From positions 1 to 64,000 of the forward strand of contig JAJNPS010000052.1 in the NCBI GenBank assembly GCA_021155205.1: a stretch of 64,000 nt of DNA, given 5' to 3'. Origin of the DNA: Rhodobacterales bacterium (lineage in GTDB: Bacteria > Pseudomonadota > Alphaproteobacteria > Rhodobacterales > Rhodobacteraceae). The translations under genes were made by a program, and so were the position numbers. This document shows, piece by piece, positions 33,324-41,434 of the stretch. Every line of letters starts with the position of its first letter. Position 1 is the stretch's first letter. The notes beneath the pieces are model-generated. The model saw only the letters and a program-made list of their open reading frames with translations. It was not told where the DNA came from and did not search any database.

Positions 33324-34861
33324 AACCCATCAGCCTGATCCGGTCAATCATGGTCGTCGGCGGCTGGACCCTGCTCAGCCGCGGTGCGGGGTTTGCGCGT
33401 GACGTGCTGATGGCCGCCTATCTGGGCGCAGGCCCCGTGGCCGAGGCCTTCCTGATCGCGTTTTCGCTGCCCAACATGTTCCGCCGGTTCTTTGCCGAAG
33501 GCGCCTTCAACATGGCCTTCGTGCCGATGTTCGCCAAAAAGCTCGAGGCGGGCGAGGATGCGCAAGGGTTCGCCCGCGATGCGTTCAACGGGCTGACGGG
33601 CATCCTGATCCTGGTGTCGCTGATCGGGACGTTGGCGATGCCATGGCTCGTCTGGGCGATGGCCTCGGGGTTCCAGGGGGACGAACGGTTCACGCTCGCG
33701 GTTCTTTATGGCCGTATCGGGTTTTCCTACATCCTGTTCATCTCGCTGGTGGCGCTGCTGTCGGGCGTCTTGAACGCCTATGGCCGGTTCACCGAGGCGT
33801 CGTTCGTGCCGGTCCTGATGAACCTGATGTTCATCGCCGCGATGTTTGCGGCTGATTATCAGGGCTGGGACATGGGACTGACGCTGGCCTGGACCGTACC
33901 GCTGACCGGGATCGCGCAACTGGCCTTCACCTGGATTTCGGCGCGCCGCGCGGGCTTCCGGCTTGCCCCCGGCCTGCCACGCATGACGCCCGAACTGCGG
34001 CGCCTGCTGGTCATCGCCGCCCCGGCGGTCCTGGCGGGTGGCGTCGTGCAGATCAACCTGATCGTGGGCCGCCAGGTCGCCAGTTTCACCGAAGGCGCGG
34101 TGGCGTGGCTCAGCTATGCCGACCGGCTTTACCAGTTGCCACTGGGCGTTGTGGGCATCGCCATCGGCACTGTCCTTTTGCCTGACCTGTCACGCCGCCT
34201 GCGGGCGGGGGATGCGGCCGGCGGGCAGGCAAGCTTCAGCCGCTCGACCGAGTTTGCGCTGATCCTGACCCTGCCTGCGGCGGTGGCGCTGGTGGTGATC
34301 GCGCAGCCCTTGTGTGACGTGCTTTTCGAACGCGGCGCATTCGGCCCGCAGGACACGGCCAATACTGCCATGGCGCTGGCGGCCTATGGCTTGGGCCTGC
34401 CGGCCTTTGTGTTTCAAAAGGTGCTGCAGCCGATCTACTATGCACGCGAGGATACGCGGCGGCCTTTCAACTATGCCGTCACCTCGATGCTGGTGAACGC
34501 GGCAATTGCCATCGGGCTGATGCCGCTGATCGGATTCGTCGCGGCGGCGCTGGCGACGTCGGTGTCGGCCTGGGTGATGGTCTGGCAACTTTGGCGCGGG
34601 TCGCGCAATCTGGGGCTGGCGGCGGAATTCGATGCGCGGTTCCGCCACCGCGGTCCCCGCATCCTGCTGGCCTCGCTCGGCATGGGTGTCACGCTGTGGC
34701 TGATGTCGTACTTTGTCGGACCCAGCTTTGACGTGCGGGGATGGCGGTTCCTGGGGCTGGCGGTGCTGGTCGCGTCGGGTCTTGCGAGCTATGGCCTCCT
34801 GGGCATCGCGATTGGGGCCTTCCGGCTTGCCGATTTCAAGGCCTTGCGCCGTCAGCGTTGA
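33320..34861 (+). CDS. murJ: Lipid II flippase MurJ
   Basis: A 513-residue polytopic inner-membrane protein of the MOP superfamily, about 14 membrane segments, that flips lipid II for peptidoglycan synthesis. The opening SIMVVGGWTLLSRGAGFARDVLMAAYLGAGPVAEAFLIAFSLPNMFRRFFAEGAFNMAFVPMF is the family's signature and carries its functional Arg residues. The GTG start overlaps the glnD stop (GTGA), an order common in alphaproteobacteria. Its last 10 bases overlap the convergent rhomboid-like gene. Confidence 0.95.
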   Translation: MKPISLIRSIMVVGGWTLLSRGAGFARDVLMAAYLGAGPVAEAFLIAFSLPNMFRRFFAEGAFNMAFVPMFAKKLEAGEDAQGFARDAFNGLTGILILVSLIGTLAMPWLVWAMASGFQGDERFTLAVLYGRIGFSYILFISLVALLSGVLNAYGRFTEASFVPVLMNLMFIAAMFAADYQGWDMGLTLAWTVPLTGIAQLAFTWISARRAGFRLAPGLPRMTPELRRLLVIAAPAVLAGGVVQINLIVGRQVASFTEGAVAWLSYADRLYQLPLGVVGIAIGTVLLPDLSRRLRAGDAAGGQASFSRSTEFALILTLPAAVALVVIAQPLCDVLFERGAFGPQDTANTAMALAAYGLGLPAFVFQKVLQPIYYAREDTRRPFNYAVTSMLVNAAIAIGLMPLIGFVAAALATSVSAWVMVWQLWRGSRNLGLAAEFDARFRHRGPRILLASLGMGVTLWLMSYFVGPSFDVRGWRFLGLAVLVASGLASYGLLGIAIGAFRLADFKALRRQR

Positions 34862-35535
34862 CGCATCCGCCCGCGCAGGCGGGTCCAGCCGCCGGGGCTG
34901 ATCACGAAGGACAGCGCAAAGCCGGTGACAAAGCCAGCCAGGTCCGCGACCCATTCCCAGCCGCCGCCAAAGATCGCGCCAAAGACAAGCTGGAACCCCA
35001 ATAGAAACCCGATCAGCTGGAACGCCCGCATCTGGTTGCCACCCTCGGCCTGCAGGCGCGTCAGCATCAGGAACGTGAACGCCCCGATCAGCCCATAGAC
35101 CGCCGGATACCCCCCGATCAGCGCCGCCCGCAGGTCAGGCACCAGCGTATAGGCAAGCGCGCCCGCAATGGTCGAGGCCAGCAACAGGAATGCCACCGCC
35201 CACCAGCGGAACACCTCGCCCACCATCTTGCCGAGGGCCGCAAAGATCACGATCACGAACATCGCGTGGGTAAGGCCGCCATGCACAAGCGGATAGCTGA
35301 CCAGCCGGTACATGCCGTCCAGCGGATAGCGCCCGCTGTCCCAGAAATAGCGCATGAGTTCGGGCGAGAATGCCAGGTTCTGCACCGCGATGCTGCGCCA
35401 GCCGATGGCATCCGGGCCGCCTGCGATGCCGTACTGGCCTGCCGACAGCACCAGTTCCATTGCGATGATCGGCAGCGCGACGATCCAGACAATCGGCGGC
35501 AGCGGGTTGAGCGGCGGGGCATTCAGGTCTTGCAT
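34852..35535 (-). CDS. Rhomboid-fold membrane protein lacking catalytic residues
   Basis: A 227-residue protein with six hydrophobic segments and the rhomboid layout: HGGLTHAMFVIVIFAALGKMVGEVF in place of the HxxxHLxxNM loop, then GGYPAVYGLIGAF where active rhomboids have G-x-S-G-A-V-x-G, and WVADLAGFVTGF where they have A-H-x-x-G-F. The catalytic Ser is replaced by Tyr and the catalytic His by Asp, so it should not be a serine protease. A pseudo-rhomboid with binding or chaperone role is the likeliest reading. Confidence 0.8.
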   Translation of the reverse strand: MQDLNAPPLNPLPPIVWIVALPIIAMELVLSAGQYGIAGGPDAIGWRSIAVQNLAFSPELMRYFWDSGRYPLDGMYRLVSYPLVHGGLTHAMFVIVIFAALGKMVGEVFRWWAVAFLLLASTIAGALAYTLVPDLRAALIGGYPAVYGLIGAFTFLMLTRLQAEGGNQMRAFQLIGFLLGFQLVFGAIFGGGWEWVADLAGFVTGFALSFVISPGGWTRLRGRMRQR

Positions 35536-35628
35536 GATGGCGGGTGTCCTTGGATCGGGGGCCGATTGACGCCCCTTGCCCCATCCGATACGCGCAATGC
35601 AACCGTGATATCAAGATGGAGACGTCCC

Positions 35629-36672
35629 ATGGCCGCGTCGGTCCAAACGCCGCAAGCCTTCCCCCCCCGCATCTTTTCGGGCATCCAGCCGTCGGGCGGA
35701 CTGACCCTTGGGAACTATCTTGGCGCGCTGAAACGGTTTGTCGAAAAGCAGGACCAAGGTATCCCCACGGTCTATTGTCTGGTCGACATGCACGCGATCA
35801 CGACCTGGCAGGACCCCGCCAAACTGCGCCATGCGACGCGCGAAGGGGCCGCTGGCTTCATCGCGGCGGGCATTGATCCGGCGCGCTCGATCCTGTTCAA
35901 CCAGTCGCAGGTTTCGGCCCATGCGGAACTGGGCTGGATCTTCAACTGCGTCGCCCGCATGGGCTGGATGAGCAGGATGACCCAATGGAAGGACAAGGCT
36001 GGCAAGAACGCCGAGGCCGCGTCCCTGGGCCTGTTCGCCTACCCCGCGCTGATGGCTGCCGACATCATGGCCTATCACGCGACCCATGTGCCGGTGGGCG
36101 AGGACCAGAAACAGCATCTGGAACTGACGCGCGACATCGCGATCAAGTTCAACAACGATTTCGGCGTGAACTTCTTTCCAGTGGTGGAGCCGATCATCGA
36201 AGGCGCCGCGACGCGCGTGATGTCCCTGCGCGACGGTACGAAAAAGATGTCGAAATCCGACCCGTCGGACGCCAGCCGGATCAACCTGACCGATACCGCG
36301 GACCAGATCGCTGGCAAAATCCGCAAGGCCAAGACGGACAGCGAACCCCTGCCGGACACACTCGACGGGCTGAAGGACCGCCCCGATGCACGGAATCTGG
36401 TGAACATCTATGCGGCCCTGGCGGACATGACGCCTGCAAGGGTGGTCGCGGACCATGCGGGCGCGCAGTTCGGTACGTTCAAGCCCGCGCTGGCCGACCT
36501 TGCGGTGGCAAAGCTGTCCCCGATCACGACCGAGATGACCCGCCTGATGCAGGACCCGGGCGAGATCGACCGCATCCTCGGCCAGGGCGCCGACCGTGCC
36601 GAGGCCATCGCGCGCCCGATCCTGGATCAGGTCTATGACATCACCGGCATGATCCGCTCGCGCCGTCGCTGA
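35629..36672 (+). CDS. trpS: Tryptophan-tRNA ligase
   Basis: A 347-residue class I aminoacyl-tRNA synthetase charging tRNA-Trp. The HIGH-like motif is in FSGIQPSGGLTLGNYLGAL; the KMSKS loop is intact in GTKKMSKSDPSD. GEDQKQHLELTRDIA and the ending DQVYDITGMI are typical. The ATG at 35629 follows GGAGA; the frame is open upstream but without content. Length is normal. It precedes an unknown membrane protein by two bases, suggesting co-transcription. Confidence 0.96.
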   Translation: MAASVQTPQAFPPRIFSGIQPSGGLTLGNYLGALKRFVEKQDQGIPTVYCLVDMHAITTWQDPAKLRHATREGAAGFIAAGIDPARSILFNQSQVSAHAELGWIFNCVARMGWMSRMTQWKDKAGKNAEAASLGLFAYPALMAADIMAYHATHVPVGEDQKQHLELTRDIAIKFNNDFGVNFFPVVEPIIEGAATRVMSLRDGTKKMSKSDPSDASRINLTDTADQIAGKIRKAKTDSEPLPDTLDGLKDRPDARNLVNIYAALADMTPARVVADHAGAQFGTFKPALADLAVAKLSPITTEMTRLMQDPGEIDRILGQGADRAEAIARPILDQVYDITGMIRSRRR

Positions 36673-36674
36673 CG

Positions 36675-37739
36675 ATGCGGGGGCTGGCGCGGGCCCTGAT
36701 CGTTGTCCTGATGGCCGCGTCGGCCTTTGCGACCTGGCGCGCGGGCCTGGCGGTTTTGCGCGATCCGGCCCTGCGCCCTATGGTCGAGGCCGGCGCCGAC
36801 CGGATCATCGCGGCAACCGACCGGATGATGGCTGCCGAGGCGACGTCCGACCGGATGGCCCTGCTGATCACCGCCCGCCTGGCCGAAGACCCGCGCAACT
36901 GGGTGGCACTGGATGCGCTGGACGAGGTGGTGGCCGAACGCGGGATGGTCTTGCCACCCGACGTCGTTGCGGCAATGTCCACTGCCAAGGCCAAAGACGA
37001 CAGCCTGACCGCACAGCTTGGCGGCTGTGCCGCTTGCGCCTGGGACATCGCGCAATGCAGCCTGTCGCAGGCATTTGTCTGCAAGGCCCCGATCCTGATG
37101 ACCCCGGTGGAGGATGTGCGCGGCATCGTCAAGGCAGGCGTCGACTACAGCACCGGAGCCGGGGTGGACCAGCTTGACCTGGGCCTGTCGGTGCTTGGGC
37201 TGTCGGCCACTGCGCTGGTCATCATCAGCGGCGGCACCAGCGGCGGCATCAAGGCCGGAACCGTGCTGGTGCGGCTGGCGCGCGGGATGGACCTTCTGTC
37301 GCCGCGCCTGACGGGTCGGCTGGTCGATGCCCTGCGCCGCGGGATCGACTGGGCGGCCCTGCCTGCCATGCGCAGCAGCGACGACGTGGCGCGGCTGATC
37401 AGGGGGGATCTGCTGGCTCCGGTCGCATCCATCGCCAGCGATCTTGCGCGGATCAGCGACGCCATCGGCCCGGCGCGGACGCTGCATCTGTTGCCGCTGG
37501 TCGATGACGCGGCGGATGCGCGCGGCATCGCCCGCGCCGCCGAGGCGCTGGGGCCAAAGATCGTCGGACAGGCCGAGGTTCTTGGCAAGGCGCGTCTGCT
37601 GCGCGCGACCGTGCGCGCAGGGTCGGTCGCGACAGAACTTGTCGCCGGGCTTGCCGGCCTTTTCACGGCCCTGGGCGTCGCCATCGCGGGCGCGGTACAC
37701 GCCCTGCTCTTGCGGGGATTGCGGCGCCTGGTACGCTGA
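36675..37739 (+). CDS. Conserved-looking membrane protein of unknown function
   Basis: A 354-residue protein I do not recognise. Residues 1-20 form a signal peptide or anchor (LARALIVVLMAASAFATW). Around residue 115 there are four close cysteines, CAAC-x6-C-x7-C (GGCAACAWDIAQCSLSQAFVC). A hydrophobic glycine-rich segment (LSVLGLSATALVIISGGTSGGIKAG) lies near residue 180 and a second hydrophobic stretch closes the protein (LAGLFTALGVAIAGAVHALLL). The segments between are Ala/Asp/Arg helices. It probably sits in the inner membrane with a disulfide-bonded periplasmic part. It is attached to trpS by a 2-base gap and ends the unit before a terminator. Confidence 0.8.
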   Translation: MRGLARALIVVLMAASAFATWRAGLAVLRDPALRPMVEAGADRIIAATDRMMAAEATSDRMALLITARLAEDPRNWVALDALDEVVAERGMVLPPDVVAAMSTAKAKDDSLTAQLGGCAACAWDIAQCSLSQAFVCKAPILMTPVEDVRGIVKAGVDYSTGAGVDQLDLGLSVLGLSATALVIISGGTSGGIKAGTVLVRLARGMDLLSPRLTGRLVDALRRGIDWAALPAMRSSDDVARLIRGDLLAPVASIASDLARISDAIGPARTLHLLPLVDDAADARGIARAAEALGPKIVGQAEVLGKARLLRATVRAGSVATELVAGLAGLFTALGVAIAGAVHALLLRGLRRLVR

Positions 37740-37886
37740 TCAAGTCCGGTTTCGGGTCGCAGCCTGTCACATCGGGGAATCATTGGCCCCCTAGTGTCAT
37801 CGTCGGCACTGAACCGCCATCCTGTGGCGCGGACTGTCCCCCCTGCCAAGACCGCGGCCTTCCCAGCCCGGTTTCCGCGCCCGTTC

Positions 37887-37922
37887 GGCCCCCGGACCCG
37901 TCCCGTCCGGGGGCCATTTTTG
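37887..37922 (+). terminator. Intrinsic terminator
   Basis: GGCCCCCGGAC (37887-37897), loop CCGTCCC, then the exact complement GTCCGGGGGCC (37905-37915), followed by ATTTTT. An 11-base perfect stem with a T-run, about 150 bases after the trpS-linked gene. It closes the trpS unit and insulates the VOC gene. Confidence 0.85.
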
Positions 37923-38008
37923 CGCAGGTCCTGTGCAGCAGAATGGCTGGTGCGCTGACCATGAGGCATATATCTTTCACCCTGTATCTGGTCGGAAAGG
38001 ACGCCAAC

Positions 38009-38488
38009 ATGACCGCTCCCCCCGAAACCCGCGTGGGCCATGTCCATCTGAAGGTGGCCGACCTGGACCGCGCCATCGGCTTTTACGCCGGCGTTCTGGG
38101 GTTTGAACTGACCCAGCGCTATGGGGCGCAGGCCGCGTTCCTGGCTGCGGGCGGCTATCACCACCACATTGGCCTCAACACCTGGGAAAGCCTCGGTGCT
38201 GCGCCGCCGCCACCTGGCCATACCGGGCTTTACCATACGGCGTTTCTGTTTCCAGACCGGGCCTCGCTGGGGGCCGTGTTGCAGCGGGTGATCGAGGCGG
38301 GCATCCCCATTGACGGCGCGGCCGACCATGGCGTGTCCGAGGCGATCTATCTGCGCGATCCCGACCAGAACGGGGTCGAACTTTACCGCGACAGGCCACA
38401 AGGAGAATGGCCCCGCACCGCAGATGGCAAGCTGGCCATGGTCAATGCGCGTCTGGACCTGAATGCCCTGCTGGCCGAGGCCCGCTAG
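38009..38488 (+). CDS. VOC (glyoxalase/extradiol dioxygenase fold) family protein
   Basis: A 159-residue single-domain VOC protein, CatE-like. VGHVHLKVADLDRAIGFYAGVLGFEL gives the first metal His and the beta-alpha-beta start; GGYHHHIGLNTW, GLYHTAFLFPDR and DPDQNGVELYRDRP complete the fold with the terminal Glu. The ATG at 38009 with GGAAAGG eight bases before is preferred over an upstream ATG. Such proteins bind a divalent metal and act as lyases, dioxygenases or resistance proteins; the reaction is not evident. Confidence 0.85.
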   Translation: MTAPPETRVGHVHLKVADLDRAIGFYAGVLGFELTQRYGAQAAFLAAGGYHHHIGLNTWESLGAAPPPPGHTGLYHTAFLFPDRASLGAVLQRVIEAGIPIDGAADHGVSEAIYLRDPDQNGVELYRDRPQGEWPRTADGKLAMVNARLDLNALLAEAR

Positions 38489-38556
38489 CTGCCGGGGCTT
38501 GCCACTGCCACGCCGGATCGGCGATGATCGGCGGCCAAGGGGAGAATCTGGCCGCC

Positions 38557-39012
38557 ATGCGCAAGTTTCTGGTCGTTCTGGATGACAGCCGCGAATGTCT
38601 TAACGCGATGCGCTTTGCCGCCCTGCGTGCGGCCAAGACCGGCGGCGGGGTCACGATCCTGTCGGTCATCCCCCCCGAAGAGTACCAGCACTGGATGGGC
38701 GTCGCCGACCTGATGCGTGCCGAAGCGCGCGAACGGATCGAGGCGCATTTCGAGGTCTTTGCCAAATGGATGCGCGACCGGCAGGGCGTGAACCCCGAAC
38801 TCGTCATCCGCGAAGGCGACCCGGTGGCGGAAATTCTGGCGCTGGTGCGCGACGACACGGAAATCGGCGTCCTTGTTCTTGGTGCCGGGACCGACAAGTC
38901 CGGCCCCGGCCCCCTTGTCACCGCGATGAGCCGCAATTCGGGCAACCTGCCGGTCCCGATCACCATCGTCCCCGGCGAGATGTCCAAGGAACGTCTCGAA
39001 AGCATTACCTGA
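38557..39012 (+). CDS. Universal stress protein (UspA family)
   Basis: A 151-residue UspA-fold protein starting MRKFLVVLDDSRECLNAMRFAALRAAKTGGGVTIL. The nucleotide-binding signature is loosely kept (LVLGAGTDKSGPGPLVTAMSRNSGNLPVPITIVPG; usual G-x2-G-x9-G-S). It is cytosolic and generally tied to starvation or redox stress. An ATG at 38524 would add 11 residues; the one used matches the family start. ChaC follows after one base. Confidence 0.87.
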   Translation: MRKFLVVLDDSRECLNAMRFAALRAAKTGGGVTILSVIPPEEYQHWMGVADLMRAEARERIEAHFEVFAKWMRDRQGVNPELVIREGDPVAEILALVRDDTEIGVLVLGAGTDKSGPGPLVTAMSRNSGNLPVPITIVPGEMSKERLESIT

Positions 39013-39013
39013 G

Positions 39014-39730
39014 ATGGCCGCGCGGTCCATCCGGCTTTGCGCGGCCCATGTCGCGCGCGTTCACCGCAGGGTCGAGGATGAGGGACCGCCGCCCGGAATG
39101 CGCCTGCAGACGGATGCCGACTATGCCGGCTGGGTCGATCTGACCGGGCGAACCAACCCGGCCCCCGATGGACCGATCCGGCTTTTCGCCTATGGATCGC
39201 TGATCTGGAAGCCCGAATTCGACTATATCGAAGCAGCCTCGGCAACGGCCTATGGATGGCATCGGTCGTTTTGCCTGCGGATGCCTCGCTTTCGCGGCAC
39301 GCCGGATGCGCCGGGGCTTATGATGGTGCTGGATCGCGGCGGCCAGTGCCGGGGCGTGGTGTTCACCTTGCCAAGGTCGGACCCTGCGGCACAGCTTGAC
39401 CAACTGTTCCGGCGCGAGTTCACCTTCAAGCCGATCAACAACATCCCCCGGTGGATAAAGGTTGCAACGGCCAATGGCCAGCAAGCAGCACTTGCCTTTG
39501 TCGTCAACCGCGCTTCGCCGCTTTATGCCGGGCGATTGCCGCCCGATCAGGTTGCCGACGTGCTGGCAAAAGCCTGCGGCCATTGGGGCAGCGGGGCCGA
39601 GTACCTTTTGAACACGGTCGTGGGGCTGGACCGGGCGGGCATCCGTGACCGGCGGCTTTGGCAACTGCAAGACCTGGTTGCGGCCCGGATCGAGGCGGCG
39701 ACTGGACCAGTTCCGACTTTGCCGCCATAA
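39014..39730 (+). CDS. chaC: Glutathione-specific gamma-glutamylcyclotransferase (ChaC family)
   Basis: A 238-residue ChaC-type enzyme that cleaves glutathione to 5-oxoproline and Cys-Gly. The core opens with FAYGSLIWKPEFDY, the family's substrate-binding loop, followed by HRSFCLRMPRFRGTPDAPGLMMVLDRGGQCRGVVF and the catalytic Glu in the RREFTFKPINNI region. LLNTVVGLDRAGIRDRRLWQLQDLV ends the domain. The ATG comes one base after the stop of the universal stress protein gene, so both belong to one transcript. It could adjust glutathione in stress. Confidence 0.9.
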   Translation: MAARSIRLCAAHVARVHRRVEDEGPPPGMRLQTDADYAGWVDLTGRTNPAPDGPIRLFAYGSLIWKPEFDYIEAASATAYGWHRSFCLRMPRFRGTPDAPGLMMVLDRGGQCRGVVFTLPRSDPAAQLDQLFRREFTFKPINNIPRWIKVATANGQQAALAFVVNRASPLYAGRLPPDQVADVLAKACGHWGSGAEYLLNTVVGLDRAGIRDRRLWQLQDLVAARIEAATGPVPTLPP

Positions 39731-39762
39731 CCCCCCGGGGGATCGCCGCGAAAAGGCCCGCC

Positions 39763-40152
39763 ATGCAAGATCAGAAACCGGACCCGCCCCGCCAGAAGCC
39801 ACTGCCCGCCGCAGGACTGGCCCGCATCCTGGCGGCATCCGGCTATTCCCTTGGCGGCGCCCGTCGCCTGTGGCAAGAGCCCGCATGCCGGCAAGAGATT
39901 TGCGCGGCTGCGGCCGTGATGGTTCTGTTCGCGCTGAAGGGCGCGGGCGCGTCGGCATTTGTCGCCTTTGTGATCCTGCTCCTGATGGTCCTTGCGACCG
40001 AGGCGCTGAACACCGCGCTTGAAGAAGTCGTCGACCATCTTGCCCCGGAATGGTCGACCTTTGCCAAGCACGCCAAGGATCTTGGGTCTTTCGCGGTCAT
40101 GTGCCAGATCATCGCGGCGGGGGTGTTCGCAGGCTATGTCCTGCTTGTATGA
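39763..40152 (+). CDS. dgkA: Diacylglycerol kinase (prokaryotic DgkA type)
   Basis: A 129-residue inner-membrane protein with three membrane segments. The family core LATEALNTALEEVVDHL carries the catalytic Glu residues, and AKDLGSFAVMCQIIAAGV follows as in DgkA/undecaprenol kinases. It phosphorylates diacylglycerol, recycling the by-product of glucan or lipid turnover. The N-terminal ~30 residues are polar and basic (PDPPRQKPLP). It lies 32 bases after chaC. Confidence 0.9.
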   Translation: MQDQKPDPPRQKPLPAAGLARILAASGYSLGGARRLWQEPACRQEICAAAAVMVLFALKGAGASAFVAFVILLLMVLATEALNTALEEVVDHLAPEWSTFAKHAKDLGSFAVMCQIIAAGVFAGYVLLV

Positions 40153-40169
40153 CTGGCCCCCGTTCCTGA

Positions 40170-40186
40170 TTTAGAACGGTTCCAAA
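40170..40186. promoter_or_regulatory. Irr-box (ICE)-like palindrome upstream of the Nfu gene
   Basis: TTTAGAACGGTTCCAAA matches the alphaproteobacterial Irr box TTTAGAA-N3-TTCTAAA at all but one position. It lies two bases before a -35 hexamer. Irr is the iron-responsive regulator that represses iron-using functions at low iron; an Fe-S scaffold gene is a fitting target. The recognition is by eye from the known consensus. Confidence 0.65.
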
Positions 40187-40188
40187 CC

Positions 40189-40217
40189 TTGACACCCGAC
40201 GCCGCAAGGCGCATATC
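40189..40217 (+). promoter_or_regulatory. Sigma-70-type promoter of the Nfu gene
   Basis: TTGACA at 40189-40194, exactly 17 bases, then CATATC at 40212-40217. The -35 is perfect and the -10 fair. The start site would be near 40224, some 20 bases before the ATG at 40243, leaving room for GGAGAAG. A bound Irr at 40170-40186 would block the -35. Confidence 0.65.
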
Positions 40218-40242
40218 CGAGTGTAACAGTCGGAGAAGCCCC

Positions 40243-40803
40243 ATGTTCATCCAGACCGAATCCACGCCGAACCCTGCGACGCTGAAATTCCTGCCGGGTC
40301 AGACCGTGCTGGAGATGGGCACTGCGGACTTCCCGAACGCCGAGGCGGCAGCGAAATCCCCCCTCGCACGCCGTATATTCGCGTCTGCCCCGGTGACAGG
40401 CGTGTTCTTCGGGACCGATTTCGTGACAGTGACCAAGGCCGACGCGGCGGAGTGGCAGTATATCAAGCCTGCCATACTGGGTGCGATCATGGAACATTAC
40501 CAGTCGGGCGCCGCGGTGATCGAAGGCGAACAGGCCGCGTCAGGCCATGCCGAGCATACCGGCGAAAATGGCGACATCGTGCGCCAGATCAAGGAATTGC
40601 TGGATACCCGCGTACGTCCTGCCGTGGCGCAGGATGGCGGCGACATCACTTTCCACGGCTTTGACCGGGGGGTGGTGTATCTGCACATGCAGGGCGCCTG
40701 CGCCGGATGCCCGTCCAGCACGCTGACGCTGAAGATGGGGATCGAGAACCTCTTGCGGCACTACATTCCCGAAGTGACCGAGGTTCGTCCGGTTGCCGCC
40801 TGA
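40243..40803 (+). CDS. Nfu-type Fe-S cluster scaffold/carrier protein
   Basis: A 186-residue protein with the N-terminal Nfu_N domain (MFIQTESTPNPATLKFLPG, typical of alphaproteobacterial and mitochondrial NFU1) and the C-terminal NifU-like domain with the cluster-binding CAGC in GACAGCPSSTLTLKMGIENLLRHYIPEV. It passes [4Fe-4S] clusters to target enzymes in the cytoplasm. A promoter with an Irr-like box precedes it. The tsaB gene starts within its end. Confidence 0.94.
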   Translation: MFIQTESTPNPATLKFLPGQTVLEMGTADFPNAEAAAKSPLARRIFASAPVTGVFFGTDFVTVTKADAAEWQYIKPAILGAIMEHYQSGAAVIEGEQAASGHAEHTGENGDIVRQIKELLDTRVRPAVAQDGGDITFHGFDRGVVYLHMQGACAGCPSSTLTLKMGIENLLRHYIPEVTEVRPVAA

Positions 40804-41434
40804 CACAATTCTGGCATTCGACACATCGGCGGCGCATTGCGCCGCCGCTTTGCTGTTGGCCGACCGGGTGGTGTTGCGCCATGAGGCGATGGACAAGGGC
40901 CAGGCCGAACGCCTGATGGCAATGTTGGCGGAAGTGCTCGCCGAGGCGGGCATCGCCTGGGCAGACCTGACCCTGATCGCGGTCGGCACAGGTCCGGGCA
41001 ATGCAACGGGCATCCGCATCTCGGTCGCCGCGGCGCGCGGGCTGGCGCTGGGTCTGGGCATTCCAGCGACCGGCGTCACCCGCCTCGAGGCGGCGGCTTT
41101 CGGTTTGCCGCGACCTCTGGCCGTCGTGGAGAACGCACGCCGGGGCGAGGTCTTTGTACAGATCATGGACGCATCCCCGCATGCGCCCGAGATCGTGGCG
41201 GCCGGCAATCTGACCGCCTGTGTGGGGGCGCTGCCGCTGGCAGGATCGGCGGCAGGCGCGGTGCCCGGCGTGACGGCCGACCGCGTGCTGGATCAACCCG
41301 TCGCGCTGGCCGAAGCGATAGCCCGGATCGCGGCCGGTCGCGACCGCGCGTGCAGCCCACGCCCGTCACCCTTCTATCTGCGCGGGGCCGATGCCAGCCC
41401 GCCGTCGGGCCCGCCCCTGGTCATCCTGCCGTGA
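40793..41434 (+). CDS. tsaB: tRNA threonylcarbamoyladenosine biosynthesis protein TsaB
   Basis: A 213-residue ASKHA-fold protein that partners TsaD and TsaE in forming t6A37 in ANN-decoding tRNAs. Marks: ILAFDTSAAHCAAALLL, GTGPGNATGIRISVAAARGLALGLGIPATGVTRLEA and VVENARRGEVFVQIMD. The start is TTG at 40793, inside the Nfu gene; the protein start fits the family. Its stop overlaps the rimI-like GTG start. tsaB-rimI is a common pair. Confidence 0.93.
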   Translation: MPPDTILAFDTSAAHCAAALLLADRVVLRHEAMDKGQAERLMAMLAEVLAEAGIAWADLTLIAVGTGPGNATGIRISVAAARGLALGLGIPATGVTRLEAAAFGLPRPLAVVENARRGEVFVQIMDASPHAPEIVAAGNLTACVGALPLAGSAAGAVPGVTADRVLDQPVALAEAIARIAAGRDRACSPRPSPFYLRGADASPPSGPPLVILP

